Shown piece after piece: positions 17,050 through 25,684 of a DNA stretch of 64,000 nucleotides (the stretch's first letter is position 1; every line of letters begins with the position of its first letter). The DNA is from Acinetobacter venetianus RAG-1 = CIP 110063 (GTDB taxonomy: Bacteria > Pseudomonadota > Gammaproteobacteria > Pseudomonadales > Moraxellaceae), in assembly GCF_000368585.1 (NCBI RefSeq), contig NZ_KB849560.1, positions 124,001 through 188,000 of the forward strand, read 5' to 3'. A program made the translations under genes and the position numbers. A model generated the notes under the pieces. The model was not told the origin of the DNA. It was given only the letters and a program-made list of their open reading frames with translations, and searched no databases.

Positions 17050-18225
17050 ATGAATATTTTCTGGTTTATCCCCACTCATGGTGACAGTCGTTATTTAGGC
17101 ACCAGTAAGGGTGCTCGTCAGGTCGATCATGCTTATATGAAACAGATTGCCGTTGCCGTGGATAATCTCGGTTATACAGGGGTATTGATTCCGACTGGCC
17201 GTTCTTGTGAAGATCCATGGATCACTGCAGCAAGTCTGATTGATGCGACTAAGCAACTTAAGTTTTTGGTAGCACTACGCCCGGGTATTACCACCCCTGC
17301 ACTTGCGGCACGTATGGCAGCCACTTTTGACCGCCTCTCCAATGGGCGTATTTTGCTGAATCTGGTGACTGGCGGTGACGAACAAGAACTGAAAGGTGAT
17401 GGTCTATATGAAGATCATAGTACCCGTTATCAGACCGCATCCGAATATGTGAAAATCTGGCGTGAAATCCTGACTCGCTCACATACGGGTGAATCATTTA
17501 CATTCCACGGCGAACGCCTCAGTGTCGATGACGCCAAACTGCTCTATCCACCTGTACAACAGCCATACCCCCCCCTCTGGTTTGGTGGTTCTTCAGAAGC
17601 TGCAACAGAGTTGGCAGCTGAACAAGTTGATACCTATCTGACTTGGGGTGAACCTCCTGCTGCAGTAAAGGAGAAAATTGAATATCTACGTGCTAAAGCA
17701 GCTGCCAAAGGTCGCACACTTACTTATGGCATCCGTTTGCATGTGATTGTACGCGAAACCAATGAACAAGCATGGGCCGCCGCCGATGAACTAATTCAAT
17801 ATCTGGATGATGCCACAATTGCGGCGGCACAGAAAAAATTTGCACAGATGGACTCAGTCGGTCAGCAACGTATGGCTGCACTACACGGCGGACGTAAAGA
17901 TCAATTGGAAGTATCTCCGAATTTATGGGCAGGCATTGGCTTAGTTCGTGGTGGTGCTGGGACTGCTTTAGTTGGTGACCCTGAAACAGTTGCCGCTCGT
18001 ATTCAAGAATATGCGGACTTAGGCATTGATACCTTTATTTTCTCTGGCTATCCACATTTGGAAGAATCAATCCGTTTTGCAGAGTTAGTGTTCCCATTCC
18101 TCCCACTTAAAACTCGTGAAAAATTGGCACAACCTCATCTCACAGGTCCATTCGGAGAAATCATTGCCAATAACTATGTGCCCGAAGAGGAAGTGCCAAA
18201 AACCTTGGTCAAGGAGGACGCATGA
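17050..18225 (+). CDS. ssuD: FMNH2-dependent alkanesulfonate monooxygenase
   Basis: Splits alkanesulfonates to aldehyde and sulfite using reduced flavin and O2. It is a 391-residue luciferase-like barrel. Typical SsuD text: [76 protein letters not shown] and [10 protein letters not shown]. It needs a separate NAD(P)H:FMN reductase (SsuE), which is not in this operon. The last four bases overlap the start of ssuC (ATGA). Confidence 0.96.
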   Translation: MNIFWFIPTHGDSRYLGTSKGARQVDHAYMKQIAVAVDNLGYTGVLIPTGRSCEDPWITAASLIDATKQLKFLVALRPGITTPALAARMAATFDRLSNGRILLNLVTGGDEQELKGDGLYEDHSTRYQTASEYVKIWREILTRSHTGESFTFHGERLSVDDAKLLYPPVQQPYPPLWFGGSSEAATELAAEQVDTYLTWGEPPAAVKEKIEYLRAKAAAKGRTLTYGIRLHVIVRETNEQAWAAADELIQYLDDATIAAAQKKFAQMDSVGQQRMAALHGGRKDQLEVSPNLWAGIGLVRGGAGTALVGDPETVAARIQEYADLGIDTFIFSGYPHLEESIRFAELVFPFLPLKTREKLAQPHLTGPFGEIIANNYVPEEEVPKTLVKEDA

Positions 18226-19025
18226 GTGCAAAACCTTTTTTGAATGATGTTTCACGTGGAACACAAAGAATAGGTAAAGGTCTACTGCCGTGGTTATTCC
18301 CAATTCTGCTGTTTCTGATTTGGCAAACAGCATCTAGCTCTGGGTTGCTACAAAATCGAATATTACCTGCCCCAACTGCTGTTGTGAGTGCTTTCTGGCA
18401 TTTGCTAGTCAGTGGCGAACTTTGGCAGCATGTCAAAGTCAGTGCAGGTCGGGCGCTACTCGGTTTATTAATTGGTGGTGGGCTCGGTCTGATACTAGGA
18501 CTACTCAATGGCTCATCGCGTGTAGCTTCAACCTTGCTGGATACTACCCTGCAAATGATCCGTAACATCCCTGCACTGGCACTGATTCCACTGGTAATTT
18601 TATGGTTTGGTATTGATGAAACAGCCAAGTTATTTTTGGTTGCGATCGGCGTATTTTTTCCGATCTATATCAATACCTATCATGGTATTCGCTCTGTCGA
18701 CCCACAGCTCATCGAAATGGGTAAAAGCTACGGTCTGAATCGTTGGCAGCTTTATCGAGACATTATCTTACCGGGTGCGATGCCCTCGATTTTAGTTGGA
18801 CTGCGCTTTTCTCTAGGTTTGGTTTGGGTACTCTTAATCGTTGCAGAAACGATTTCAGCACAGTCGGGAATTGGTTATATGACCATGAATGCACGCGAAT
18901 TTTTACAGACCGATATTGTCTTAGTCGGTATTTTACTCTACGCCCTACTGGGTAAATTAGCAGATGTATTGGCACAAGCGCTAGAACGCTATCTATTGCG
19001 TTGGCACGCAGGCTATCAAAAATAA
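18222..19025 (+). CDS. ssuC: Aliphatic sulfonate ABC transporter permease
   Basis: A 267-residue inner-membrane permease of the BPD_transp_1 type with about six hydrophobic helices. The EAA loop lies in [20 protein letters not shown] followed by [12 protein letters not shown]. The early [19 protein letters not shown] is typical of SsuC/TauC. Its start overlaps ssuD by 4 bp and it is followed by ssuB after 13 bp. A parS-like palindrome lies inside the first codons (18248-18263). Confidence 0.94.
   Translation: MSAKPFLNDVSRGTQRIGKGLLPWLFPILLFLIWQTASSSGLLQNRILPAPTAVVSAFWHLLVSGELWQHVKVSAGRALLGLLIGGGLGLILGLLNGSSRVASTLLDTTLQMIRNIPALALIPLVILWFGIDETAKLFLVAIGVFFPIYINTYHGIRSVDPQLIEMGKSYGLNRWQLYRDIILPGAMPSILVGLRFSLGLVWVLLIVAETISAQSGIGYMTMNAREFLQTDIVLVGILLYALLGKLADVLAQALERYLLRWHAGYQK
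18248..18263. other. parS-like site inside ssuC
   Basis: TGTTTCACGTGGAACA. It differs by one base from the symmetric TGTTTCACGTGAAACA and equally resembles the TGTTCCACGTGGAACA variant used in pseudomonads. It lies within codons 9-14 of ssuC, so coding constraint is the alternative explanation. A perfect parS occurs 19 kb away at 37533. Confidence 0.6.
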
Positions 19026-19038
19026 AAGGCACAGAAAT

Positions 19039-19839
19039 ATGAGTAACTTAAATTTAAACTTTTACGATAGCAGTCTCATTCAACCAATAACAGAACCAGA
19101 AACTTCTACAGTACCCGCCAATGGCGCTGATATTTTGATTGAGCAACTGTATAAATTTTATGGTGATGTCAAAGTTCTTGAGGATTTAGACCTCAACATT
19201 CAAGCGGGTGAATTTGTTGCTATTGTTGGACGCAGTGGTTGCGGCAAAAGTACGCTACTGCGTTTGATTGCTCAGTTAGAAAATGTCAGTTATGGAGAAA
19301 TTAAATTTCAATCTGCTCGCAATTTCCGTGAGGGCATTACGAGCGCTGATATTCGCGTGATGTTCCAAGATCCTCGATTATTACCGTGGAAAAGTGTTCT
19401 GCACAATGCTCAACTGGGTTTAGCTAAAGAACAATATGCGCTTGCAGCAACATTATTAGAAAAAGTAGGCTTAAAAGACAAAGCCAATCAATGGCCAGCA
19501 CAGCTTTCTGGTGGACAGCGCCAACGTGCTGCTCTTGCACGCGCACTTGCACATACACCACGTATTTTATTGCTGGATGAGCCATTAGGCGCATTAGATG
19601 CTTTGACGCGTTTAGAAATGCAAAATTTGATCGAATGTCTATGGAAAGAACAAGGTTTTACTGCAATTTTAGTCACACATGATGTCAGTGAAGCAGTGCA
19701 ATTGGCAGATCGAATCATTTTGCTGGATCAAGGTCATATCGCACGGAATTTCCAAGTAGACCTCCCCCGTCCCCGTAAAAAAAGCATTGCTTTCACTCAG
19801 CTTGAACAACAAGTACTTGATGCAGTTTTAGCAACCTAA
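19039..19839 (+). CDS. ssuB: Aliphatic sulfonate ABC transporter ATP-binding protein
   Basis: A 266-residue ABC ATPase. Walker A is GRSGCGKST, the Q-loop is [12 protein letters not shown], the signature is LSGGQRQR and Walker B is [16 protein letters not shown], with the switch histidine in [14 protein letters not shown]. The N-terminal 35 residues before [15 protein letters not shown] are longer than in many SsuB proteins. Last gene of ssuA-ssuA-ssuD-ssuC-ssuB. No terminator hairpin is obvious in the following 177 bp. Confidence 0.93.
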   Translation: MSNLNLNFYDSSLIQPITEPETSTVPANGADILIEQLYKFYGDVKVLEDLDLNIQAGEFVAIVGRSGCGKSTLLRLIAQLENVSYGEIKFQSARNFREGITSADIRVMFQDPRLLPWKSVLHNAQLGLAKEQYALAATLLEKVGLKDKANQWPAQLSGGQRQRAALARALAHTPRILLLDEPLGALDALTRLEMQNLIECLWKEQGFTAILVTHDVSEAVQLADRIILLDQGHIARNFQVDLPRPRKKSIAFTQLEQQVLDAVLAT

Positions 19840-20046
19840 AACTGCTTTTTATATTTAAAGGCATGCCAAATAATAGAATTTCAGTGTTCTTGCAAGACCA
19901 ACACAGATTAATTTTTTACAAAATATGTATTCATATATTGAGATTTCAAGAATTATCAATTACGTAGGGAATTTTCATTTCATCGTAAAGTTTTTTTCGA
20001 CAAAAAAAATGCGTTATTGTGCACAAATCCGACAAATTATCTTACA

Positions 20047-20691
20047 ATGTCAATGACATTTTTTGAATCAAGCTCTCAGATGGAACAGAAAAAAAGTACA
20101 CAAAAGCGCAATCAATTGCTGAATGCTGCCCTAGATGTTTTTTCCGTCTATGGGTTCAGTGGTGCAAGTTTGGATGAGATTGCACAGCTTGCAAATATGC
20201 ATAAATCGAATATTTTCTATTATTATGAAAATAAAGAGTCTCTTTACGTTGAAGTTCTTACAACAGTTTTACAGAAGTGGCTTGCTCCTTTGCAAAACCT
20301 TGAGTCAGAACTTGAGCCCACTGAAGCATTAACACACTATCTAATTCAAAAATTAGAAAGTTCAAGGGATCAGCCAAAAGCTTCTCGTTTATTTGCATTA
20401 GAAATTATTCAGGGTGCTCCGCATATTCTCCCTATTTTAAAAGGTCCTTTGAAAAAGCTATTTAAACGTAAAACCAAAGTGATCCAAACTTGGCAAGAAC
20501 AAGGCAAAATTGCAGCAGAAATCGATCCTGAATTGCTCATTATTAATATATGGGCGATCACTCAAAATTACGCAGATTTTTCTACACAAATGGAAATGGT
20601 CACTGGGAAAACCTTACGCAATCGCAGTATGTTTCAACGCACCATCGAACACACCGTACATATGATGTTGTACGGTGTATTACCACGTTAA
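20047..20691 (+). CDS. TetR-family regulator, RutR-like
   Basis: A 214-residue TetR protein. The DNA-binding domain is VFSVYGFSGASLDEIAQLANMHKSNIFYYYENKESLYVEVL. The rest follows E. coli RutR closely: PLQNLESELEPTEALTHYLI, SRDQPKASRLFALEIIQGAP, then NIWAITQNYADFSTQMEMVTGKTLR. RutR controls pyrimidine/purine catabolism and binds uracil. No rut genes are near, so regulation of the flanking ssu operon or a remote target is possible. Starts at 20017 (GTG), 20047, 20053 and 20080 are all open without a clear ribosome site; 20047 is a compromise. Confidence 0.8.
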   Translation: MSMTFFESSSQMEQKKSTQKRNQLLNAALDVFSVYGFSGASLDEIAQLANMHKSNIFYYYENKESLYVEVLTTVLQKWLAPLQNLESELEPTEALTHYLIQKLESSRDQPKASRLFALEIIQGAPHILPILKGPLKKLFKRKTKVIQTWQEQGKIAAEIDPELLIINIWAITQNYADFSTQMEMVTGKTLRNRSMFQRTIEHTVHMMLYGVLPR

Positions 20692-20740
20692 ATTTTTGCT
20701 GTGAAATCACCTTAATTCTAATGGTTGAGATGCAATAAAA

Positions 20741-20768
20741 AAGCGACTTCGATAGTCGCTTTTTTTTA
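20741..20768 (+). terminator. Terminator of the RutR-like gene
   Basis: AAGCGACT (20741-20748) pairs perfectly with AGTCGCTT (20754-20761), loop TCGAT, followed by a run of T's to 20767. Confidence 0.9.
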
Positions 20769-20769
20769 T

Positions 20770-21527
20770 TCAATACATGAGGATGTTATTAAGTTGATCT
20801 AAACAAAATAATGGAACAATGATAAATAGACCTATATCATGTAAAATCAGTTTCCGTGAGCAGAACACAGAAATGATATTTACTAAGATATTGATACTAA
20901 ATATAAAATATTAAAGGTTTCGTATAAGCTGTGTTATGTTAATTTTAAAAAAACTTACAAATTAGCCAACTAATATCTATACAAAATAGGATGGATTATG
21001 TTGAATAAATATCAATCATCTTCAGTTTAAAACAATGATTTCCCTGCGGGAACAACAGCATTCTTTGGTCAGCTTTCAATAGCAACCTGTTTACCTATCT
21101 ATGAGGCAAAAATTATATAAAGGAAAAATCCGTGATGGATTAGAAAGTCCTTGTTCTATCAGCACAGGCAATAAGGAGTATTGCCGAAACTCTCTCAACC
21201 GCTTAGCAAAGTCAAAGCACGAAGTGCGACGCTTTGGGACACGAATTGAGAAGTTGAGTACATTTTTTTAGATATTTTATGTGTTGTATTCGAATATTTT
21301 ATTCATTTGCTCAGACTATTGAGGTTCTATAGATAACCAAGTTATTGTTTTTTTAGATATTGCAGAGTATTTAATAGCATTAATTACCTTATAGTTATTA
21401 CTGTCATATTGAATTCTGTTTCTCTGTTTAAAAATAATTGTGATTTTTTATGCTTAGAATAAAAAAGAAATTCATGATCTATAGTAAGCTATGTTATAGC
21501 TAATCATTTTACAAATGAAGTTTAACA
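20770..21527. pseudogene. Low-GC stretch with gene debris, no intact gene
   Basis: No intact gene in 758 bp. From the ATG at 20998 there is a 40-codon frame with a single in-frame TAA at codon 11 (21028-21030). After it the frame reads NNDFPAGTTAFFGQLSIATC and ends at 21118-21120, which looks like the worn remains of a coding region. Further on, around 21180-21250, a short frame reads LPKLSQPLSKVKARSATLWD before a stop. The rest is AT-rich. The downstream end must carry the promoter of the 21528 lipoprotein. Whether the pieces belong to one gene cannot be told by eye. Confidence 0.35.
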
Positions 21528-22448
21528 ATGAAAAAAAACATCCTGGCAATATTTATACCCGTTTTAATGACAGCCTGTGAGGAAAATAATTCTACTAATG
21601 GCAATGAAAATCAAATTAAAAGAGAAAACTCTGTAAACTCGCTTTTACAAATAAGTGATGAAAATTCACAATTGAAATCACTCAAAAGAAAAATAACGAG
21701 CATAGATGATACTCAACCAGTATATCTTTATTCTCAAAATTTTGATTTTGAACAGGAAAGTTACAAGAAAAGTTATGAGCTGATTTATCAGTTTAAAGTT
21801 GAAAGTAATTACTCTCTTAGTATTTCTTTTGAAGAATCAAAAAATCAACCTTCAAAAATGCAATTATGGATAGATAATAATAATCCCGACTTGGCTTTAG
21901 TATTTTCTTGTGGTGATCAACAAGTGCCTATTTGTGATAATATTTCTATGAAAATAGATCATAAAACAGGCAGTAGTAAAATTATTTTTAACCAATCTAA
22001 AATTTATGATTACGATAAAAAATATTTAACATTATCAGGTTCAATTTCAGGTCACCTCCAGCAGAATCCGACAGTTGTTAATATACCAACATCAGGTTCA
22101 TACAATATGATATATAGAATTTCCGATAATAATCAAGATATACCGATGACACAACCTAACTTTAGGTTCTATTCTTTTACTAATCATAATATTAATCGTT
22201 TTATAACATCAAAGTCTATTTTTGAAAATTTTCTATATATTAAAACTATCAATAGCATTGTGAATGAAGTTTGGTACGCTATCCCAATAGGTCTAGGTCT
22301 TCCTTTATCTATATGGGAGCGTAAAAGTAATACTAATATTGGAAATATTTCATTTAATCCAATCAATTTAACAGTAAATTTTAACCAATTTAAAATGTCT
22401 AATGATGGTTATCCAGACATTTATCTTGAAGGCACTGTTGGACCTTAA
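21528..22448 (+). CDS. Hypothetical lipoprotein, low GC
   Basis: A 306-residue protein with the lipoprotein signal MKKNILAIFIPVLMTACEEN (lipobox MTAC). The mature part is polar, rich in Asn, Ser, Ile and Lys, and looks mostly beta (SLSISFEESKNQPSKMQLWI, LTLSGSISGHLQQNPTVVNI, then NISFNPINLTVNFNQFKMSN). I recognise no family. Base composition is visibly more AT-rich than its neighbours. It stands between gene debris and an IS-like remnant, so horizontal acquisition is likely. There is no cotranscribed neighbour. Confidence 0.7.
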   Translation: MKKNILAIFIPVLMTACEENNSTNGNENQIKRENSVNSLLQISDENSQLKSLKRKITSIDDTQPVYLYSQNFDFEQESYKKSYELIYQFKVESNYSLSISFEESKNQPSKMQLWIDNNNPDLALVFSCGDQQVPICDNISMKIDHKTGSSKIIFNQSKIYDYDKKYLTLSGSISGHLQQNPTVVNIPTSGSYNMIYRISDNNQDIPMTQPNFRFYSFTNHNINRFITSKSIFENFLYIKTINSIVNEVWYAIPIGLGLPLSIWERKSNTNIGNISFNPINLTVNFNQFKMSNDGYPDIYLEGTVGP

Positions 22449-22450
22449 AC

Positions 22451-22620
22451 GGCTTTGTTGCACAAACCTATCACAAAGCCAATTGGTTTGACCAAAGGGA
22501 GAAACCATAGCACCGTATGAAAATCGCTAAATACAGGCTTACAAGAGAATACAGCGGAGCTTTCAAGATGGTTTCACCACTTTTTTGCAATCGCTTCCTG
22601 AATGATCTCTGCCTTTAATC
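22451..22620 (+). mobile_element. Possible insertion-sequence remnant
   Basis: GGCTTTGTTGCACAAA (22451-22466) resembles the terminal inverted repeats of IS5-group elements common in Acinetobacter. About 50 bp later an ATG opens a 33-codon frame starting MKIAKYRLTREYSGAFKMVS, which could be a broken transposase N-terminus. No second inverted repeat or full transposase is present. The same bases also form a hairpin (GGCTTTG 22451-22457 with CAAAGCC 22474-22480) that could end the preceding lipoprotein gene. Confidence 0.4.
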
Positions 22621-22650
22621 GTTCCCAAAAAAGCCCAAGATGAACACCTT

Positions 22651-23217
22651 TTAAAAATGTGCCTGATACAACGCCAATAATTTTTGTGCGCCAAGCAACA
22701 AGTTCTCTTCCCAATCCAAATGAGCAGTATCATTTGCACCATCAGTAATGTATTTGACTGAGATCAATCGTACACCGAGCTTTTTACACACTTTAGCCAA
22801 GGCATAGGCTTCCATGTCCACAAGATTACAACTGACCTTTGGTACTCCTGTTTCAAACGAATCACCCGTACCACAAATTCCCTTTGGTAAGGATTCAAAG
22901 TGGGGTTGTGCATGAATCTCTGCTGGAAAATGCTCATCCATCGGTGTCACCCCAACAGCAAAACCTAAAGGTGAAACATCCATATCACGTTGCACAAAAG
23001 TCGTAACCTCGACCAAGCTATGCGCATCAAAGTGCGAACTGCCTGCACTACCTAAATTGATCAGCGTTTTACAGCCTGTTTTTTGAATCACGTCAAAGGC
23101 TTTGAATGCTGCATTAATTTTGCCGATTCCACTGTAATGAACGTCAATGCCTGATTGCTCAAATAAACCTTTCGACTCATTTGGCAACGCCATAATCAGG
23201 GCAATATCAGCATTCAT
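22651..23217 (-). CDS. Nucleosidase/purine phosphorylase-family protein (MTA/SAH nucleosidase-like)
   Basis: A 188-residue member of the PNP_UDP_1 superfamily. Recognisable blocks are IALIMALPNESKGLFEQSGI at the start, YSGIGKINAAFKAFDVI, LINLGSAGSSHFDAHSLVEV, the substrate loop CNLVDMEAYALAKVC with the Met-Glu pair that binds ribose, and SVKYITDGANDTAHLDWEEN where the aspartate would protonate the base. It is shorter than MtnN (about 230), so its exact substrate is uncertain. Its start is 62 bp after the end of the TDT transporter gene on the same strand; an operon is possible. Confidence 0.8.
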   Translation of the reverse strand: MNADIALIMALPNESKGLFEQSGIDVHYSGIGKINAAFKAFDVIQKTGCKTLINLGSAGSSHFDAHSLVEVTTFVQRDMDVSPLGFAVGVTPMDEHFPAEIHAQPHFESLPKGICGTGDSFETGVPKVSCNLVDMEAYALAKVCKKLGVRLISVKYITDGANDTAHLDWEENLLLGAQKLLALYQAHF

Positions 23218-23279
23218 AAAAAAACTCGTTCAAATCAAAATAGAGACACAAAAAAGGTGTGCTTCGGCACACCTCGATA

Positions 23280-24413
23280 TTATTGCATCTTCTGCTGTAA
23301 GGCGACCAAACAAGGAGAGAAAAATAATTGACCGCTATACGCCCCCGCTATGGTTTTCTTCACCACCAACGCCCACAAGCCAACTAACAATACACTTAAT
23401 ATCACCGCCACATACTGTAAGAAGTCGATATGTAACTGATGTGCTAAGTTAAAGATCGCTAAAACAAACACGCCGAATGGGAACGTTAAACCCCACCAAC
23501 CGAGATTAAATGGAATACCTGTGCGTGTATGACGTAAAGTTGTAAGAATTGCAATTCCAAACCACCACAAACCAAAACCAAATAATACTAAACTTGCCAC
23601 AATACCCAGGGCTGGAAGTAATACTGCTAATCCATCAAAACCCATCACTTGCATAATTCGTGGCGCTTGCTCACCAAGCAATAATAAAGCTAATGCTCCC
23701 GTTCCAATCGGTCCTAAACATAACCAACTAGAAATCGCGACTTCTTTCTCTGGCAATTGGTGCAAAGCCAAACGCAACATTAAAATGGTTAAGATCGCAA
23801 AAGCAGGTAGTACTGAAATCCCCCACAACACATAGCCTGTTATCAAGATCATTAACGCATGTTGGTTAGCTGCTAAATGTTGCAATAAAAGACCAGCAGA
23901 ACTGGCTGCAACTTCACACGCTACGATCGGGAGTAACCATACTGCCGTCATACGATGTAGCTGATGATCTTGGCAGCTAAACATACAAAACGGCACAATC
24001 CATGCGATCATCACTGCGAGCAAAACATCGAGATACCAAAGGTATTCAGCAATATATATTGCAATATCCCCGTAGAGATGAATACCAAAACTGAGGAAAC
24101 CATTGGCAATAGTGGCTAAACCCATGGGAATAGCGCCTAAAAACAAGCTCATATTGGCATGATTAAAAATCTGTTTTGCTTCATTTGGAAATAAAATCCA
24201 ACGTAAAGCATAAAGCATGCTAAAAGTGCTAAATAACAAAATATTAAACTGCCATAATTTAGTTGCAAGCATAAACAAAACAGATGAAGCAAAAGGCAGC
24301 TGTGCTAAAATCATTGCGACAACGCCTGTTCCCATGGTTGCAGTAAACCAGTTTGGGGTAAAATGGCGAATCACATCCCTGCTCTGTTCTAGCTGATAAA
24401 ATGGCTTTTTCAT
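23280..24413 (-). CDS. TDT/SLAC1-family membrane transporter (TehA-like)
   Basis: A 377-residue integral membrane protein with about ten hydrophobic helices. HFTPNWFTATMGTGVVAMIL near the N-terminus is the family signature of the tellurite-resistance/dicarboxylate transporter group, which includes TehA, Mae1, Ssu1 and plant SLAC1. Members move dicarboxylates, sulfite or simple anions. The proximity of sulfonate genes 4 kb away invites a sulfite-export guess, but they are not in one operon. The substrate cannot be assigned from sequence. Divergent from ribF. Confidence 0.85.
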   Translation of the reverse strand: MKKPFYQLEQSRDVIRHFTPNWFTATMGTGVVAMILAQLPFASSVLFMLATKLWQFNILLFSTFSMLYALRWILFPNEAKQIFNHANMSLFLGAIPMGLATIANGFLSFGIHLYGDIAIYIAEYLWYLDVLLAVMIAWIVPFCMFSCQDHQLHRMTAVWLLPIVACEVAASSAGLLLQHLAANQHALMILITGYVLWGISVLPAFAILTILMLRLALHQLPEKEVAISSWLCLGPIGTGALALLLLGEQAPRIMQVMGFDGLAVLLPALGIVASLVLFGFGLWWFGIAILTTLRHTRTGIPFNLGWWGLTFPFGVFVLAIFNLAHQLHIDFLQYVAVILSVLLVGLWALVVKKTIAGAYSGQLFFSPCLVALQQKMQ

Positions 24414-24620
24414 CTCTATCTCGATATAAAGCGACGATAGCGTTATATTAAAAGAGATTTTAAATAAGAAAAATTGATTTATTTTTATTTAATGAATAAA
24501 TTAAATTGATATAAAAGTTTTAAATATTGAAATTTTTCTGTGTAAAAACACAACAACAAGACGAAACGCCGAGATTATGGCAATATATAGCCTTTGCAAA
24601 ATTCACTGTATTTAACGCCC

Positions 24621-25622
24621 ATGAAGTTGCTTCGTCTCAACGCATTATCGCCAGATTTTCAGTTACCTCCGACTGCGGTAACGATTGGCAATTTTGATGG
24701 TGTCCATCTCGGTCATCAGGCGATGATTGCTCAATTGCAAATGTTAGCCAAAGCACAAGGCTTAAAAACATTAGTCATGATTTTCGAGCCGCAACCACTT
24801 GAATTTTTTAAAGGTTATGACGCACCTCCGCGCATTAGCTCATTACGTGAAAAAGTCGAATATTTAACTGAACTGGGTGTCGATTACATCGCAGTCGCAA
24901 AATTTGATCAATATTTTAGAAGTCTCAGTGCAACACAATTTGCTGACTTGCTCAAATTAAAGCTTAATGCACGAAGTCTAGTGCTGGGCGATGATTTTCA
25001 TTTTGGTAAAGATCGTCAGGGCAATAGCGAATTTTTACGTGATTATGGTTTTGATGTCACAAATTTAAATACCGTTGCCTTAAAAGGTGAACGCGTCAGT
25101 TCTACTCGTATTCGCCAAGTACTACAAGAAGGCGATCTTGCTTTAGCCGCACAACTACTAGGTCGTCCTTATAGCATTACAGGTCGAGTTCAATACGGGG
25201 ATCAGATTGGTCGTACTCTTGATTTTCCAACCATTAACGTGCGTCTAAATCGCCATAAACCCTGTTTAAATGGCATCTATGCAGTGGATGTGGTCTGTGA
25301 AAACGCGTCATTGAGTGAAAAAATTAAACATTCAGATCCTGCGCTCAACGGTATTGCAGGCTATCAAAATGATAGTTTATTTGGTGCAGGTCATGTGGGG
25401 ACACGTCCTGCCATCCAACAAGCACAGCCAGAATGGCGATTAGAAGTACATTTCCCTGATGTTTCTGCTAATCTGTATGGCTTATTGATGCGGGTGACTT
25501 TTCTTCACTATTTACATGGTGAATTGAATTACCCTTCGCTTGAAGCACTCAAAGTCGGAATTGATGATGATGTACAAAAATTACGTGATTATCGTAATCG
25601 TACTTCAGAATTTCCTTTTTAA
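24621..25622 (+). CDS. ribF: Bifunctional riboflavin kinase / FAD synthetase
   Basis: Makes FMN from riboflavin and then FAD. The 333-residue protein has the N-terminal adenylyltransferase domain (VTIGNFDGVHLGHQAMIAQL with the HxGH nucleotide motif, then LVLGDDFHFGKDRQGN and GERVSSTRIRQVL) and the C-terminal kinase domain (GRVQYGDQIGRTLDFPTINV, NGIYAVDV, GTRPAIQ, LEVHFPDVSANLYG). I chose the ATG at 24621 (MKLLRLN); a TTG at 24594 opens nine codons earlier but is unlikely. It heads ribF-ileS-lspA-fkpB. Confidence 0.96.
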   Translation: MKLLRLNALSPDFQLPPTAVTIGNFDGVHLGHQAMIAQLQMLAKAQGLKTLVMIFEPQPLEFFKGYDAPPRISSLREKVEYLTELGVDYIAVAKFDQYFRSLSATQFADLLKLKLNARSLVLGDDFHFGKDRQGNSEFLRDYGFDVTNLNTVALKGERVSSTRIRQVLQEGDLALAAQLLGRPYSITGRVQYGDQIGRTLDFPTINVRLNRHKPCLNGIYAVDVVCENASLSEKIKHSDPALNGIAGYQNDSLFGAGHVGTRPAIQQAQPEWRLEVHFPDVSANLYGLLMRVTFLHYLHGELNYPSLEALKVGIDDDVQKLRDYRNRTSEFPF

Positions 25623-25684
25623 ATTTAATTTTCATTTGTAATACATGTCAGTTTACAAACTGATCAAACTGGAAGAAAACTTGC

